Both the position numbers and the translations under genes were made by a program. The notes beneath the pieces were generated by a model. The model worked only from the letters and a program-made list of their open reading frames with translations, was not told the origin of the DNA and ran no database searches. 64,000 bases of DNA from Salipiger bermudensis HTCC2601 (GTDB lineage: Bacteria > Pseudomonadota > Alphaproteobacteria > Rhodobacterales > Rhodobacteraceae). Shown piece by piece: positions 45,667 through 59,015 of the stretch (position 1 is its first letter; each line of letters opens with the position of its first letter). Location of the stretch: contig NZ_DS022276.1 in the NCBI RefSeq assembly GCF_000153725.1, forward strand, positions 3,974,849-4,038,848, written 5' to 3'.

Positions 45667-46092
45667 TCAGCCGTAATTCGCGTCGCTGAGGCGGACCATG
45701 CTGAGAAAGCCGGTCTCGGGATCGCGATAGCCGCCGAGTTCGAGCACGCCCGAGACGGTGATCTTCTTGTTGAACGGGATCACGTTGACGATGCGCTTGG
45801 TGTAGACGGCGAGGATGTCGTTGGGCCACTCGGCCTCGGTCTCGCAGAACGGGCAAACCGCCATCGGCATCTTGGTGAGCACGAAGAACTTGCTCTCGGC
45901 CTTCAGCGGCGGCGCCATGAAGCCCTCGACGGTGATGCGTTCGCCTTCGCGCGCCACGGCGAGTTCGGAGAGATCGTTGCCCCGGCGCTCGTAGAGTTCG
46001 CGCACCTTGAGCGGAGCGTCCTGCGCCAGCGCGGGACGGGCCAGCAGCGGTGCGGCCAGAGCGGATGTGAGGAAATGGCGACGGGTCTGCAT
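45667..46092 (-). CDS. Tat-exported small protein with CPFC motif (DUF3299-like)
   Basis: 141-aa protein with a twin-arginine-type leader (TRRHFLTSALAAPLL) and a mature OB-like domain: ITVEGFMAPPL, FFVLTKMPMAVCPFCE, VSGVLELGGYRD. The C-x-x-C could bind metal or be redox-active. It resembles DUF3299 proteins found with MacB-like ABC genes. First gene of the operon; GGAGG lies 7 bases before the ATG, and a GCCCTGC/GCAGGGC hairpin (46118-46140) lies in the leader. Confidence 0.7.
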   Translation of the reverse strand: MQTRRHFLTSALAAPLLARPALAQDAPLKVRELYERRGNDLSELAVAREGERITVEGFMAPPLKAESKFFVLTKMPMAVCPFCETEAEWPNDILAVYTKRIVNVIPFNKKITVSGVLELGGYRDPETGFLSMVRLSDANYG

Positions 46093-46150
46093 ATCGTATC
46101 CTCCAGAGAGGGAATCTGCCCTGCCAGTGTGCCGCAGGGCGAAAAGGAAA

Positions 46151-46180
46151 CAAGGGGCCCCGGTGTCGCGGAGCCCCTTG
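46151..46180 (-). terminator. terminator of phoA
   Basis: CAAGGGGC/GCCCCTTG arms extended by imperfect pairs, followed on the minus strand by TTTCCTTTT, 20 bp after the phoA stop. Confidence 0.78.
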
Positions 46181-46200
46181 CCACTGTCAAAGCGGAGCGA

Positions 46201-47700
46201 TCACTCGGCGGTGACGGCGTGGTGCATGACGTGGAAGATCACGTTCTGCTCGAGCGTGCCGTCAAACAGGTGCGCCCAGGGGCCCTTGGCATAGACGGCG
46301 ACGTCTTCACCGGAGTGGCTTTCCGACGACTTGGGGATCAGCGCCTGCTGGACGTAGTCGAGATCGGTGGCCTCGTCCTGGGTCACGTCGGGGCGCGAGC
46401 CCTCGTAGCCGTTCTCGCCCTCGACGAGGACCGAGCCGGAGCCGTTGAGGTAGCCGATCACGGTGTAGGGCTTGCCGTCATCGGCCAGCACCAGCTCGTC
46501 GCTGTGCTTGTCGCCCTGCTGGGCCACGTCGTAGCACAGGCCGAGGATCGGGGTGCCGCGACCGCAATAGCCGTTGAACGCGATCGAGTGCTCGTGGTCG
46601 GCGGTGACGATGATCAGGGTGTCTTCGTCGTTGGTCAGCTCGTCCGCCATGGCCACGGCCTCGGCGAAGGCCACACCGTCCACCAGCGTACGGTGGGCGT
46701 TGCCGGCGTGGTTGGCGTGGTCGACCCGGCCGGCCTCGATCTCGAGGTAGTAGCCGTTCTCGTTCTGGCTCAGGTACTCGATGGCCGCCTTGGTCATCTC
46801 GGCGAGCGACGGCTCGTCGTCATCGGCGCGGTCGGCCTCGTATTCCATGTGGCTGTCGTTGAACAGCGCCAGGATCGGGGTCTCGCCGTCGAGGGTCAGG
46901 GCGTTGAACGTCTCGGTGTTCCAGGCGTACTGGGCGCCGAGGCCGGTAGCGTTCTCGATCAGGTTGACACCGTCGGCGCGGCGGCCCGAGCCACCTTCGT
47001 CGGTCTGGGTGCCTTCGGGAACGAAGTGACGGCGACCGCCGCCCATGGCGAAGTCGATGACGCCGGCTTCCATCTGGTCGATGAGCTGGGCGGCGATGTC
47101 CTTCTGGGTGTCGCAGCCTTCCGGCACGCTGTCTTCCCAGTTGCGGTTGGCGGTCTTGGAGTAGACGGCCGCCGGGGTCGCGTGGGTGACACGTGCGGTC
47201 GAGACGATGCCGACCGATTTCTCCATGCCCGAGACGATCTCGGCGAAGGTGGTCAGCTCGTTGCCGGCCACGGTCGAGCAATCGTCATGGATCGCGTCGC
47301 CGCCGAGGTTGATCAGGTTGAAGCGCTGCTTCACGCCGGTGTTCATCGCGCCGGCGGTCGGAGCGGAGTCCGGCGTCTGGGCGTTGATGTTGTAGGTCTT
47401 GACGAGGGCGGCGTGGTAATCGGGCGTTTCGTAGGGCAGCACGTGCTCTTCGCCGAGCTTGCCTTCCTGCTGACCGGCGAAGACGCGGGTCGCGTAGTTG
47501 GTGCCGACACCGTTGCCGTCTGCCACCAGCACGATCACGTTCTTGGCGGTGTTGGTGTTGTCCTGACGGTCGAGGATGGCCTGGATGGCCTCCTGGCCGG
47601 CGGTGAACCATTCGCTGCCTGCCTGCGGCAGGTCGGCGGTCTGGGCCGAGGCTGCAGTGGCGGCGCTGAGGGCGATGGCGGAAATCAGGGTGCGTTTCAT
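46201..47700 (-). CDS. phoA: alkaline phosphatase
   Basis: 499-aa periplasmic phosphomonoesterase. Signal peptide (about 1-19, cleavage after ASA), then VIVLVADGNG metal ligand, nucleophile Ser in TPDSAPTAGAMNTG, DHANHAGN and TADHEHS. Needs zinc and magnesium by family. A three-repeat PHO box 80 bp upstream predicts PhoB activation on phosphate starvation. Flanked by metal-transport operons, which may be relevant to its zinc need but could be chance. Confidence 0.95.
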   Translation of the reverse strand: MKRTLISAIALSAATAASAQTADLPQAGSEWFTAGQEAIQAILDRQDNTNTAKNVIVLVADGNGVGTNYATRVFAGQQEGKLGEEHVLPYETPDYHAALVKTYNINAQTPDSAPTAGAMNTGVKQRFNLINLGGDAIHDDCSTVAGNELTTFAEIVSGMEKSVGIVSTARVTHATPAAVYSKTANRNWEDSVPEGCDTQKDIAAQLIDQMEAGVIDFAMGGGRRHFVPEGTQTDEGGSGRRADGVNLIENATGLGAQYAWNTETFNALTLDGETPILALFNDSHMEYEADRADDDEPSLAEMTKAAIEYLSQNENGYYLEIEAGRVDHANHAGNAHRTLVDGVAFAEAVAMADELTNDEDTLIIVTADHEHSIAFNGYCGRGTPILGLCYDVAQQGDKHSDELVLADDGKPYTVIGYLNGSGSVLVEGENGYEGSRPDVTQDEATDLDYVQQALIPKSSESHSGEDVAVYAKGPWAHLFDGTLEQNVIFHVMHHAVTAE

Positions 47701-47780
47701 GGGCGAGCTTGCTCCTGTCTTGTCACGGCCGGCACGCTGCCGGGGGCGTCTATTGCTCGCGCTCCGATTGCCCGCGCAAT

Positions 47781-47809
47781 GTAACAGACACGTTACAAGA
47801 TCTTGACAG
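47781..47809 (-). promoter_or_regulatory. PHO box with three heptamer repeats
   Basis: On the minus strand CTGTCAA, TTGTAAC and CTGTTAC follow one another at exact 11-bp steps, with 4-bp spacers GATC and GTGT. This matches tandem PhoB half-sites upstream of phoA. Confidence 0.82.
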
Positions 47810-47845
47810 TTTTGTCCGGCGGCGCCCGATGCCGGACGCTCCGCC

Positions 47846-48679
47846 TCAGCCGACCGTGCGCGCCGCCCGACGGGTGAGCGCAAGGCGCCGCACGAAGGCC
47901 ACCAGGAACAGCGCCGTGAGGATCAGGATGATCGTCGGCGCCGGTGCGCTGTCGAGGAAGAAGCTGGCATAGGTGCCCGCGAGCATCGACAGCAGGCAGG
48001 CCAGCGTCGCGGCGATCATCATGCCGCCGAAGCGCCGGCAGATCAGGAAGCCGATGGCGCCCGGTGCGATCAGCAGGCCGACCGCGAGGATCAGACCGGT
48101 GGCGGTGAGCGTCGCGACGATGGTCAGCGAGAGCGCAGTGAGCAGCCCGTAATGCAGCCAGCCCACCCGCAACCCCGAGGCACGTGCCTGCGCCGGATCG
48201 AAGGCGTGCAGCAGCAGGTCCTTCCAGAACAGAGCCACCCCCAGGGTCACAAGCACCGAGATGCTGCCGGCGGTCCACAGATCGGACGGGCCTACCCCCA
48301 GCATGTTGCCGAACAGGATATGGTCGAGATGCACGTTGGTCTGCACCTGCGTGTAGAGCACGATGCCAAGCCCGAACATGCCCGAGAACACCACGCCCAT
48401 CACCGTGTCCTGCTTGACCCGGCTGTTCTCGGCCAGAAAGCCGGTCGCTGTGGCGGTGAGCATCCCCGCCCCGAACGCGCCGACGATCAGCGGCAGCCCG
48501 GCAATATAGGCCAGCACCACGCCGGGCAGGATGGCGTGGCTGATGGCGTCTCCCATCAGCGCCCAGCCCTTGAGCACGAGGAAGCACGACAGCAGCGCCG
48601 TGGGGATCGCCACGAAGACACAGATCAGGAAGGCGTTCTGCATGAAGGGAAACTGGAACGGCAGGAGAAGCTCGCTCAT
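47846..48679 (-). CDS. sitD: metal ABC permease (second)
   Basis: 277-aa inner-membrane protein of the ABC-3 family with about eight helices. LKGWALMGDAISHAILPGVVLAY and GLLIAPGAIGFLICRRF are the conserved membrane blocks. Two-permease metal importers are typically manganese/iron (SitABCD, YfeABCD). Overlaps sitC by 4 bp; last gene of the operon. Confidence 0.9.
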   Translation of the reverse strand: MSELLLPFQFPFMQNAFLICVFVAIPTALLSCFLVLKGWALMGDAISHAILPGVVLAYIAGLPLIVGAFGAGMLTATATGFLAENSRVKQDTVMGVVFSGMFGLGIVLYTQVQTNVHLDHILFGNMLGVGPSDLWTAGSISVLVTLGVALFWKDLLLHAFDPAQARASGLRVGWLHYGLLTALSLTIVATLTATGLILAVGLLIAPGAIGFLICRRFGGMMIAATLACLLSMLAGTYASFFLDSAPAPTIILILTALFLVAFVRRLALTRRAARTVG

Positions 48680-49551
48680 GCTGCGCTCTCCTGCGTGCGG
48701 TCCTCACGCAGCGCCTGCCGCGCCTTGCGCCGCGCCGCCATCATGCCGTGCTTGGGCGCGAAGACAAAGGCGGCGAGGAAGATCAGCGTCTGCAGCACCA
48801 CGATGACGCCGCCCGTGGCGCCGTCGAGGAAATAGCTCAGATAAGCGCCGGTGAAGCTGGTCAGCGCCCCGATGCTCACCGACAGCAGGATCAGCCGCGG
48901 GAAGCGGTCGCAGAGCAGGTAGGCGGTGGCGCCGGGCGTCACCACCATGGCGATGACGAGAAACGCCCCCACGGTCTGCATCGCCGCCACCACCGAGGCC
49001 GAGAGCAGCGTGAAGAACACCGCCTTCAAGAGCCCCGGCCGCAGCCCGACGCTCTGGGCATGGCTCTCGTCGAAGAAGACGACCATGAGATCCTTCCACT
49101 TGGCCAGCAGCACCACGAGCGAGATCGCCCCGATCAGCACCAGCTGCAGCGTGTCGGCGGGCGTGATGGCAAGGATATTGCCCATTGTGATGGTCTGGAT
49201 CGACACCGAGACCGGGTTGACCGAGACCATGAACAGGCCGAGCCCGAAGAACGAGGTGAAGATCAGCCCGATCACCACGTCGATCTTCAGCCCCGAGCGG
49301 CCCGAAAGGAACAGCATCGCCCCCGCCGCGAGGCCCCCGGAAATAAAGGCGCCCAGCGCGAAAGGCAGGCCCAGCATGTAGGCCCCGGCGACACCGGGCA
49401 CCACCGCGTGCGACAGCGCGTCGCCGATCAGCGACCAGCCCTTGAGCATCAGGTAGGAGGACAGGAAGGCGCAGACCCCGCCCACGAGGGCCGAGACCCA
49501 CATGGCGTTGTTCATGTACCCATAGGAGAACGGCTCGAGTAGAACGCTCAT
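48676..49551 (-). CDS. sitC: metal ABC permease (first)
   Basis: 291-aa ABC-3 permease with about eight helices; LKGWSLIGDALSHAVVPGVAGAY parallels the same block in sitD, and AMVVTPGATAYLLCDRF its later block. The start at 49551 has GGAGG 7 bases upstream; the extension to 49575 covers that site. 61 bp after sitB. Confidence 0.9.
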   Translation of the reverse strand: MSVLLEPFSYGYMNNAMWVSALVGGVCAFLSSYLMLKGWSLIGDALSHAVVPGVAGAYMLGLPFALGAFISGGLAAGAMLFLSGRSGLKIDVVIGLIFTSFFGLGLFMVSVNPVSVSIQTITMGNILAITPADTLQLVLIGAISLVVLLAKWKDLMVVFFDESHAQSVGLRPGLLKAVFFTLLSASVVAAMQTVGAFLVIAMVVTPGATAYLLCDRFPRLILLSVSIGALTSFTGAYLSYFLDGATGGVIVVLQTLIFLAAFVFAPKHGMMAARRKARQALREDRTQESAA

Positions 49552-49612
49552 CGCGGCACCTCCCCACCACGGCATGTCAGATCATCGAGCAGGGTTGTGT
49601 TCGGGAGACGGC

Positions 49613-50503
49613 TCATTTGCCCGCCTCACGGGTGCGCATCTCGTCGCCGTACTGCACCAGAGGGCGTTCATCGTCGGAAAAGATGGTGACCCGGCGCGCA
49701 TCGTCATCGTCGTGCAGCGCGTCGCCACCCAGCGTGAAGTGCCGCAGCACGCCCCCGAAGGCCGCCTCGAGATTGGCGCGGGTGAAGGTGGTCTCGGTCG
49801 GGCCGTAGGCCAGTACCGTGCCCTTGACCAGCACGGTGCGGTCACAAAACTCGGGCACCGAGCCGAGATTGTGGGTCGAGACCAGCATCACCCGCCCCTC
49901 GTCGCGCAGCGCGCGCAGCAGTGCGATGATCTGCTCCTCGGTCTTCACGTCGACGCCGGTGAAGGGCTCGTCGAGCAGGATCACCTGCCCCTCCTGCGCC
50001 AGCGCCCGGGCAAGGAACACGCGCTTGCGCTGCCCGCCGGAGAGCTCGCCGATCTGGCGGTGGCGGAAGTCCTGCATGTTGACCCGCGCCAGCGCCTCGG
50101 CCACCGCCTCGTGATCGGCGCGCCTGGGCCGGCGAAGAAAGCCCATGTGGCCGTAACGGCCCATCATCACCACGTCCTCGACCAGCACCGGGAAGGACCA
50201 GTCGACCTCTTCCGATTGCGGCACATAGGCCACGAGGTTGCGTTTGAGCGCCTCCTTCACCGACATGCCAAGCAAGGATATCTCGCCCGCCGCTGCCGGC
50301 ACGAAGCCCATGATCGCCTTGAACAGCGTCGACTTGCCCGCCCCGTTCACGCCCACAAGCGCCGTGACGGTGCCGCGCGGGATCTCGAAGCTGGCATGGC
50401 GCAGGGCGGTGTGGCCGTTGCGGTAGGACACGGTGACGTCGCGGGCGGAAATCCCGCTGCCCGCGGCCGTCTCGGCGCCTGTCGCGGTCTGGCTGTCGCG
50501 CAT
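49613..50503 (-). CDS. sitB: manganese/iron ABC ATPase
   Basis: 296-aa ATPase: Walker [23 protein letters not shown] (the block typical of SitB/MntB-type subunits), signature [15 protein letters not shown], Walker [14 protein letters not shown]-terminal extension of ~45 residues holds [20 protein letters not shown] His/Asp residues that could sense metal. AGAGGA lies 5 bases before the ATG. Confidence 0.92.
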   Translation of the reverse strand: MRDSQTATGAETAAGSGISARDVTVSYRNGHTALRHASFEIPRGTVTALVGVNGAGKSTLFKAIMGFVPAAAGEISLLGMSVKEALKRNLVAYVPQSEEVDWSFPVLVEDVVMMGRYGHMGFLRRPRRADHEAVAEALARVNMQDFRHRQIGELSGGQRKRVFLARALAQEGQVILLDEPFTGVDVKTEEQIIALLRALRDEGRVMLVSTHNLGSVPEFCDRTVLVKGTVLAYGPTETTFTRANLEAAFGGVLRHFTLGGDALHDDDDARRVTIFSDDERPLVQYGDEMRTREAGK

Positions 50504-50523
50504 CTCGGTCCTCTTTCGCAGTC

Positions 50524-51426
50524 TCAGTTGCCGGCCCCGGTGAGCCCGTCGGCGATGGTCTGCGAGGTCACCTTCAGCAGATCCAGGTAGGTCGGCACCG
50601 GGCCGTCGGCTTCACTCAGGCTATCGACATAGAGCACGCCGCCGTAATCTGCACCGGTTTCGCGCGCCACCTGCTCGGCGGGCGCGGTGTTGACCGTGCT
50701 CTCACAGAACACCGCCGGAATTTCATGCGTCTTCACCCCGTCGATCACCGCCCGCACCTGCTGCGGCGTGCCTGTCTGGTCCGCATTCATCGGCCAGAGA
50801 TACAGCTCCTTCATGCCGAAATCGCGGGCGAGATAGCTGAAGGCGCCCTCGCAGGTGACCAGCCAGCGCTTGTCCTCGGGGATCTCGGCGATCTGCGCCC
50901 GCAGCGGCTCGAGCGTGTCGCGCAGCTCCTGCTTGTAGGCCGCGGCGTTGGCCTCGTAGGTCTCGGCATTGTCGGGATCGTGTTCGCTCAGCGCGGCGGC
51001 GATGTTGTCGACATAGACCTGCGCGTTGTCGAGCCCCATCCACGCGTGCGGGTTGGCCTTGCCCTCGTAGGCGCCCTGCGCGATCGCGATGGGATCGATC
51101 CCCTCGCTCAGCGTGGCCGAGGGCAGATCGCCGAGATTGCGCAGGAACTGCTCGAACCACAGCTCGAGGTTCAGCCCGTTCCAAAGGATCAGATCGGCGT
51201 CATGGGCGCCGACGATGTCGCGCGGTGTCGGCTCGTAGCCGTGGATCTCGGCGCCGGGCTTGGTGATCGAGACCACCTCGGCGGCATCGCCTGCCACGTT
51301 CTGCGCCATGTCGGCCAGCACCGTGAAGGTCGTCACCACCTTGAGCTTTTCGTCGGCATTGGCGGCCTGCGCCAGCACGAGCGTGAGCATCGAGGCGGTG
51401 GCGAGCCCGATTTTGGGTCTGAACAT
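50524..51426 (-). CDS. sitA: metal-binding periplasmic protein, Mn/Fe type
   Basis: 300-aa cluster A-I binding protein: signal peptide (about 1-23), [15 protein letters not shown], first ligand His in [12 protein letters not shown], second in KANPHAWMG, then [13 protein letters not shown] (Glu) and LYVDSLSE (Asp). The His-His-Glu-Asp order and lack of a His-rich loop favour manganese or iron over zinc. GAGGAG lies 7 bases before the ATG at 51426. Two Mur/Fur-like boxes precede it. Confidence 0.92.
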   Translation of the reverse strand: MFRPKIGLATASMLTLVLAQAANADEKLKVVTTFTVLADMAQNVAGDAAEVVSITKPGAEIHGYEPTPRDIVGAHDADLILWNGLNLELWFEQFLRNLGDLPSATLSEGIDPIAIAQGAYEGKANPHAWMGLDNAQVYVDNIAAALSEHDPDNAETYEANAAAYKQELRDTLEPLRAQIAEIPEDKRWLVTCEGAFSYLARDFGMKELYLWPMNADQTGTPQQVRAVIDGVKTHEIPAVFCESTVNTAPAEQVARETGADYGGVLYVDSLSEADGPVPTYLDLLKVTSQTIADGLTGAGN

Positions 51427-51469
51427 GTGGCGTCTCCTCGGTGAGCGGTCGATCTTTCCGCCATGTAAA

Positions 51470-51516
51470 TGCGAGCCATTCGCAAGTGTCAATAATGCAA
51501 ATGAGAATGGATCGCA
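51470..51516 (-). promoter_or_regulatory. two Mur/Fur-like boxes before sitA
   Basis: TGCGAGCCATTCGCA (51470-51484) is a TGCGA-N4/5-TTCGCA dyad. TGCAAATGAGAATGGATCGCA (21 bases; read as TGCAAATGAGAATGGATCGC plus A, 51496-51516) is a second, Fur-like dyad. In alphaproteobacteria such sites bind Mur and repress sit genes when manganese is ample. Confidence 0.7.
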
Positions 51517-51647
51517 AAACCGTGAGCGTGCACCCTGCCCGCCCATAAAGTGAACGCACCTCATGATCCCCTTGACCATTATGAATTGGCCTTAGCTACG
51601 CCCAGCATATAGGTAGGCCGCCAAACAGCCCGGAAAGCCGAAATCCC

Positions 51648-55418
<3,771 letters not shown>

Positions 55419-55459
55419 GCGCCGCCCGCGCCCGGCAGCACTGGACCCCGCCCGCGAAA

Positions 55460-55497
55460 TTTGCAAACTAGCGCTTTACAATGCGCTAAGCTGCAAA
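55460..55497 (+). promoter_or_regulatory. large dyad before the ScfR-type regulator
   Basis: TTTGCAAACTAGCGC (55460-55474) and GCGCTAAGCTGCAAA (55483-55497) are complementary at 12 of 15 positions. The TTTGCAAA-type ends match known RamB-family sites. It lies 20 bp before the start, so autoregulation is likely. Confidence 0.55.
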
Positions 55498-55516
55498 CAC
55501 CGCGGGAGGGGGACCG

Positions 55517-56908
55517 ATGGCCACACGCAAGCTCTATGCCGGGGCCAAGCTGCGCGACCTGCGCGGCCGGCTCGGGCTGACACAGAAGGATTTCGCCGGC
55601 AAGCTGGGGATCTCCCTGCCCTATCTGAACCAGATGGAGAACAACAACCGCCCGGTCTCGACCACGGTGGTGCTGGCGCTGGCGCAGGAATTCGGCTTCG
55701 ACGTCACCGAGCTTGGTCAGGGCGACAGCGAGCGACTGGTCTCGGACATGCGCGAGGCGCTGGCCGACCCGATCTTTGGCGAAAGCCCGCCGCTGGCCGA
55801 TCTGCGCCTCACCGCTTCGAACGCGCCGGCGCTGGCGCGCGCCTTTCTCGAACTGCACCGCGCCTACCGCCAGACCCACGAACGCCTCGCCTCGCTCGAC
55901 GAGGCGCTGGGGCGCGAGGATGCGCAGCTGCAGCCCAGCCCGTGGGAGGAGGTGCGCGACTTCTTCCACTACTGCGACAACTACATCGACGCCGTGGACC
56001 GGGCGGCGGAGCATTTCGCCAACATGCTCAAGGGCGATCTGCGCGGCGCGCTGGTGGCCCGCCTGCGCGAACGCGGCGTGGCGGTCGAGACCGCGAAGAC
56101 CAGCTCGCTGCGCGCCTATGATGCGGAGCGCAAGCTGCTGACCCTGTCGAACCTGGTGCCGCCCGAGACACAGAACTTCCAGCTGCTGGTGCAGGTGGCG
56201 CTGCTGCGCCAGAACGATCTGCTCGAGGCGACGCTGGATCTCGCCCGCTTCCAGTCCGACGCCGCCCGCGCCATCGCGAAGCTCGGCCTCGCCAATTACT
56301 TCGCCGGCGCCGCGATGATGCCCTACGGTGCGTTTCTCGACGCGGCGCAGGAAACCCGCCATGACCTCGAGCTGCTGGCCGCGCGCTTCGGCGCCTCGAT
56401 CGAGCAGGTGGCGCACCGGCTCTCGACCCTGCAACGGCCCGGCGCCAAGGGCATCCCGTTCTTCTTCGCCCGCGTCGACCAGGCCGGCACCATCACCAAG
56501 CGGCACTCCGCGACGCGGCTGCAATTCGCCCGCTTCGGGGGCGCCTGCCCGCTGTGGAACGTGCACCGCGCCTTCGAGACGCCGGGCCGCTTCCTGCGCC
56601 AACTGGCCGAGACCCCGGACGGCGTTCGCTACGTGCTGCTGGCACGAGACGTGACCAAGCGTGGCGGCCATTTCGGCGCGCCGGTGCGGCGCTACGCCAT
56701 GGCGCTCGGCTGCGAGGTCAAGCACGCCGGCGCGCTGGTCTACGCAGACGGTCTCGACCTCGCCCGCGACGGTGCCTTCGAGCCGATCGGTATTTCCTGC
56801 CGGATCTGCGAGCGCACCGACTGCCACCAGCGCTCGGTCCCGCCGCTGGAAAAGCGCCTCTCCATCCGCCCCGATCGCCGCGACGTGTTGCCCTACTCGC
56901 TCGAGTGA
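55517..56908 (+). CDS. ScfR/RamB-type XRE transcription regulator
   Basis: 463-aa regulator. XRE helix-turn-helix at residues ~8-62 (LRGRLGLTQKDFAGKLGISL, LNQMENNNRPVS), a long central ImmA/IrrE-like domain (FLDAAQETRHDLELLAARFGAS), and a C-terminal DUF2083 region ending in a conserved cysteine set, C428-x-x-C431...C436 in SCRICERTDCH. Members control short-chain fatty-acid and glyoxylate or propionate genes. No such genes adjoin it. GGGAGG precedes the ATG. Confidence 0.87.
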   Translation: MATRKLYAGAKLRDLRGRLGLTQKDFAGKLGISLPYLNQMENNNRPVSTTVVLALAQEFGFDVTELGQGDSERLVSDMREALADPIFGESPPLADLRLTASNAPALARAFLELHRAYRQTHERLASLDEALGREDAQLQPSPWEEVRDFFHYCDNYIDAVDRAAEHFANMLKGDLRGALVARLRERGVAVETAKTSSLRAYDAERKLLTLSNLVPPETQNFQLLVQVALLRQNDLLEATLDLARFQSDAARAIAKLGLANYFAGAAMMPYGAFLDAAQETRHDLELLAARFGASIEQVAHRLSTLQRPGAKGIPFFFARVDQAGTITKRHSATRLQFARFGGACPLWNVHRAFETPGRFLRQLAETPDGVRYVLLARDVTKRGGHFGAPVRRYAMALGCEVKHAGALVYADGLDLARDGAFEPIGISCRICERTDCHQRSVPPLEKRLSIRPDRRDVLPYSLE

Positions 56909-56940
56909 GCACCGCCGCACTGCTTGGCGAGGGGCGGACG

Positions 56941-57062
56941 GGGGCGCTGCCCCCTCTTGGCGTTTTGCGCCAATTCACCCCCGGGATATTTGACGCCAGA
57001 AGAAGACATGAGCGCTGCGCCCCTGGCTTCTCTTCGTCAAAAATACTCCCGCCGGAGGCAGG
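56941..57062 (+). repeat. REP-like folded repeat, copy A
   Basis: One of three ~120-bp copies. Order: GGGGCGCTGCCCC hairpin, CTTGGCGTTTTGCGCCAA hairpin, ATTCACCCCCG(G)GATATTT, then a ~60-bp imperfect palindrome ending CTTCGTCAAAAATACTCCCG and CCGGAGGCAGGC. It fills most of the 307-bp gap before gatC; the remainder is GC-rich with no gene seen. Confidence 0.75.
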
Positions 57063-57215
57063 CGGTCCCCTGCGGCCGGGCGCCACTGAAGGCCTCGCGT
57101 GCAAGATTTGACACCCCATCGACCCGGCATCCGGTCCGGGCGCTTGCGGCGGCGCGGCTGCGGCGGTAAAGCGGGCGAAAGTTTTGCGGACATTTGCAGA
57201 CAGGGGAGCCTCCCG

Positions 57216-57503
57216 ATGTCGATCGACACCGACACCGCCGCCCGCGTGGCCAAGCTCGCCCGGATCCGGGTCGAGGACGACCAGCTTCCGGCGCTGGCAC
57301 AGGAATTCTCGAACATTCTCGAGTTCATCGAACAGCTCAACGAGGTCGACGTCGATGGCGTCGAGCCGATGGTCTCGGTGACCCCGATGCGCCTGAAGCG
57401 CCGCCAGGACGGCGTGACCGATGGCAACCAGCAGGACAAGGTCCTGTCCAACGCCCCCGATGCCCGCGAGGGCTTCTTTGCCGTGCCGAAGGTGGTGGAA
57501 TGA
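57216..57503 (+). CDS. gatC: Asp/Glu-tRNA amidotransferase subunit C
   Basis: 95-aa subunit of GatCAB, which converts Glu-tRNA(Gln) and Asp-tRNA(Asn) to the amide forms. [25 protein letters not shown] and the closing [12 protein letters not shown] are diagnostic. GGGGAG precedes the ATG at 57216. Its stop overlaps the gatA start (ATGA). GatC wraps GatA and GatB together. Confidence 0.95.
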   Translation: MSIDTDTAARVAKLARIRVEDDQLPALAQEFSNILEFIEQLNEVDVDGVEPMVSVTPMRLKRRQDGVTDGNQQDKVLSNAPDAREGFFAVPKVVE

Positions 57504-58987
57504 GCGATCTGACGAAGATGAAGGTGGCCGAGGCGCGCGACGCGCTGCGCGCCGGAGACGTGACCTCGGTCGAGCTGACCGAAGCCTGCCTCGGTGCCAT
57601 CGAGGGCGCCGGGGCGCTCAACGCCTATGTCCACAAGACGCCCGAGATCGCCATCGAGCAGGCGAAAGCCGCCGATGACCGCATCAAGGCCGGCGACGCC
57701 CCCGCCATGTGCGGCATCCCGATGGGCATCAAGGATCTGTTCTGCACCCGTGGCGTCGCCTCGCAGGCTGCCTCGCGAATCCTCGAGGGCTTCAAGCCGG
57801 AATACGAATCCACCGTCACCACGCAGCTCTTCGATGCCGGCGCGGTGATGCTCGGCAAGCTCAACATGGACGAGTTTGCCATGGGATCGTCGAACGAGAC
57901 CTCGTGTTACGGCAACGCGGTCAACCCGTGGCGCCGCGGCAATGACGACAGCCAGCTCACCCCCGGCGGCTCGTCGGGCGGCTCGGCGGCCGCGGTCGCG
58001 GCGGATCTCTGCCTCGCCGCCACCGGCACCGACACCGGCGGCTCGATCCGCCAGCCCGCCGCCTTCACCGGCATCACCGGCATCAAGCCGACCTACGGGC
58101 GCTGCTCGCGCTGGGGCATCGTGGCCTTCGCCTCTTCGCTCGACCAGGCCGGCCCGATGACCAAGGACGTGCGCGACGCCGCCATCCTGCTGCAGGCAAT
58201 GTGCGGCCACGATCCCAAGGATTCGACCTCTGCGGACCTGCCCGTTCCGGATTTCGAGGCCATGCTGACCGGCGACATCAAGGGCAAGACCATCGGTATT
58301 CCGCGCGAATACCACATGGAGGGCATGCCCGAGGAGATCGAGGCGCTCTGGGCCCGGGGCCGCGAGATGCTGGCCGATGCGGGCGCCAAGATCGTCGACA
58401 TCTCGCTGCCGCACACCAAGTACGCGCTGCCCGCCTATTACGTGATCGCGCCCGCGGAAGCGTCGTCGAACCTGGCCCGCTATGACGGCGTGCGCTATGG
58501 CCACCGCGCCACGCTCGCCGCCGGCGAGGGCATCAACGACATGTACGAGAAGACCCGCGCCGAGGGCTTCGGCCCCGAGGTGCAGCGCCGCGTCATGGTC
58601 GGCACCTACGTGCTGTCGGCGGGCTTTTACGATGCCTATTACAACCGCGCCCGCAAGGTCCGCACGCTGATCAAGAAGGACTTCGAAGACGTCTTTGCGC
58701 AGGGCGTCGACGCGATCCTGACCCCGGCCACCCCCTCGGCAGCGTTCGGGCTTGGCGAGATGCAGGACGCGGACCCGGTGCAGATGTATCTCAACGATGT
58801 CTTCACCGTGACGGTGAACCTTGCCGGCCTCCCGGGCGTTAGTGTCCCGGCGGGTCTGGACAAGCAGGGCCTGCCGCTGGGGCTGCAGCTGATCGGGCGG
58901 CCGTGGGAAGAAGGGGATCTGCTGAACACCGCCTACGCGCTCGAGCGCGCGGCCGGCTTCGTGGAGAAGCCCGCGAAATGGTGGTAA
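57500..58987 (+). CDS. gatA: Glu-tRNA(Gln) amidotransferase subunit A
   Basis: 495-aa amidase-signature enzyme. The catalytic Lys is in MGIKDLFC, the cis-Ser and Gly-rich block [14 protein letters not shown] follow, and the nucleophilic Ser lies in [13 protein letters not shown]. It releases ammonia from glutamine for GatB. gatB is not in the window, so the GatCAB genes are not contiguous here. Confidence 0.97.
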   Translation: MSDLTKMKVAEARDALRAGDVTSVELTEACLGAIEGAGALNAYVHKTPEIAIEQAKAADDRIKAGDAPAMCGIPMGIKDLFCTRGVASQAASRILEGFKPEYESTVTTQLFDAGAVMLGKLNMDEFAMGSSNETSCYGNAVNPWRRGNDDSQLTPGGSSGGSAAAVAADLCLAATGTDTGGSIRQPAAFTGITGIKPTYGRCSRWGIVAFASSLDQAGPMTKDVRDAAILLQAMCGHDPKDSTSADLPVPDFEAMLTGDIKGKTIGIPREYHMEGMPEEIEALWARGREMLADAGAKIVDISLPHTKYALPAYYVIAPAEASSNLARYDGVRYGHRATLAAGEGINDMYEKTRAEGFGPEVQRRVMVGTYVLSAGFYDAYYNRARKVRTLIKKDFEDVFAQGVDAILTPATPSAAFGLGEMQDADPVQMYLNDVFTVTVNLAGLPGVSVPAGLDKQGLPLGLQLIGRPWEEGDLLNTAYALERAAGFVEKPAKWW

Positions 58988-59015
58988 CAGCACCGCAAGA
59001 GAGGTGACGGGCAAG

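Noticed and set aside
46093..46200. Zur box before the MacB/FtsX-type operon
   Set aside because: No Zur-type dyad is visible; only a GC hairpin and the phoA terminator. The metal link therefore rests on protein features.
51517..51647. B12, SAM or SAH riboswitch before metH
   Set aside because: The leader is too short and lacks the conserved boxes of these classes.
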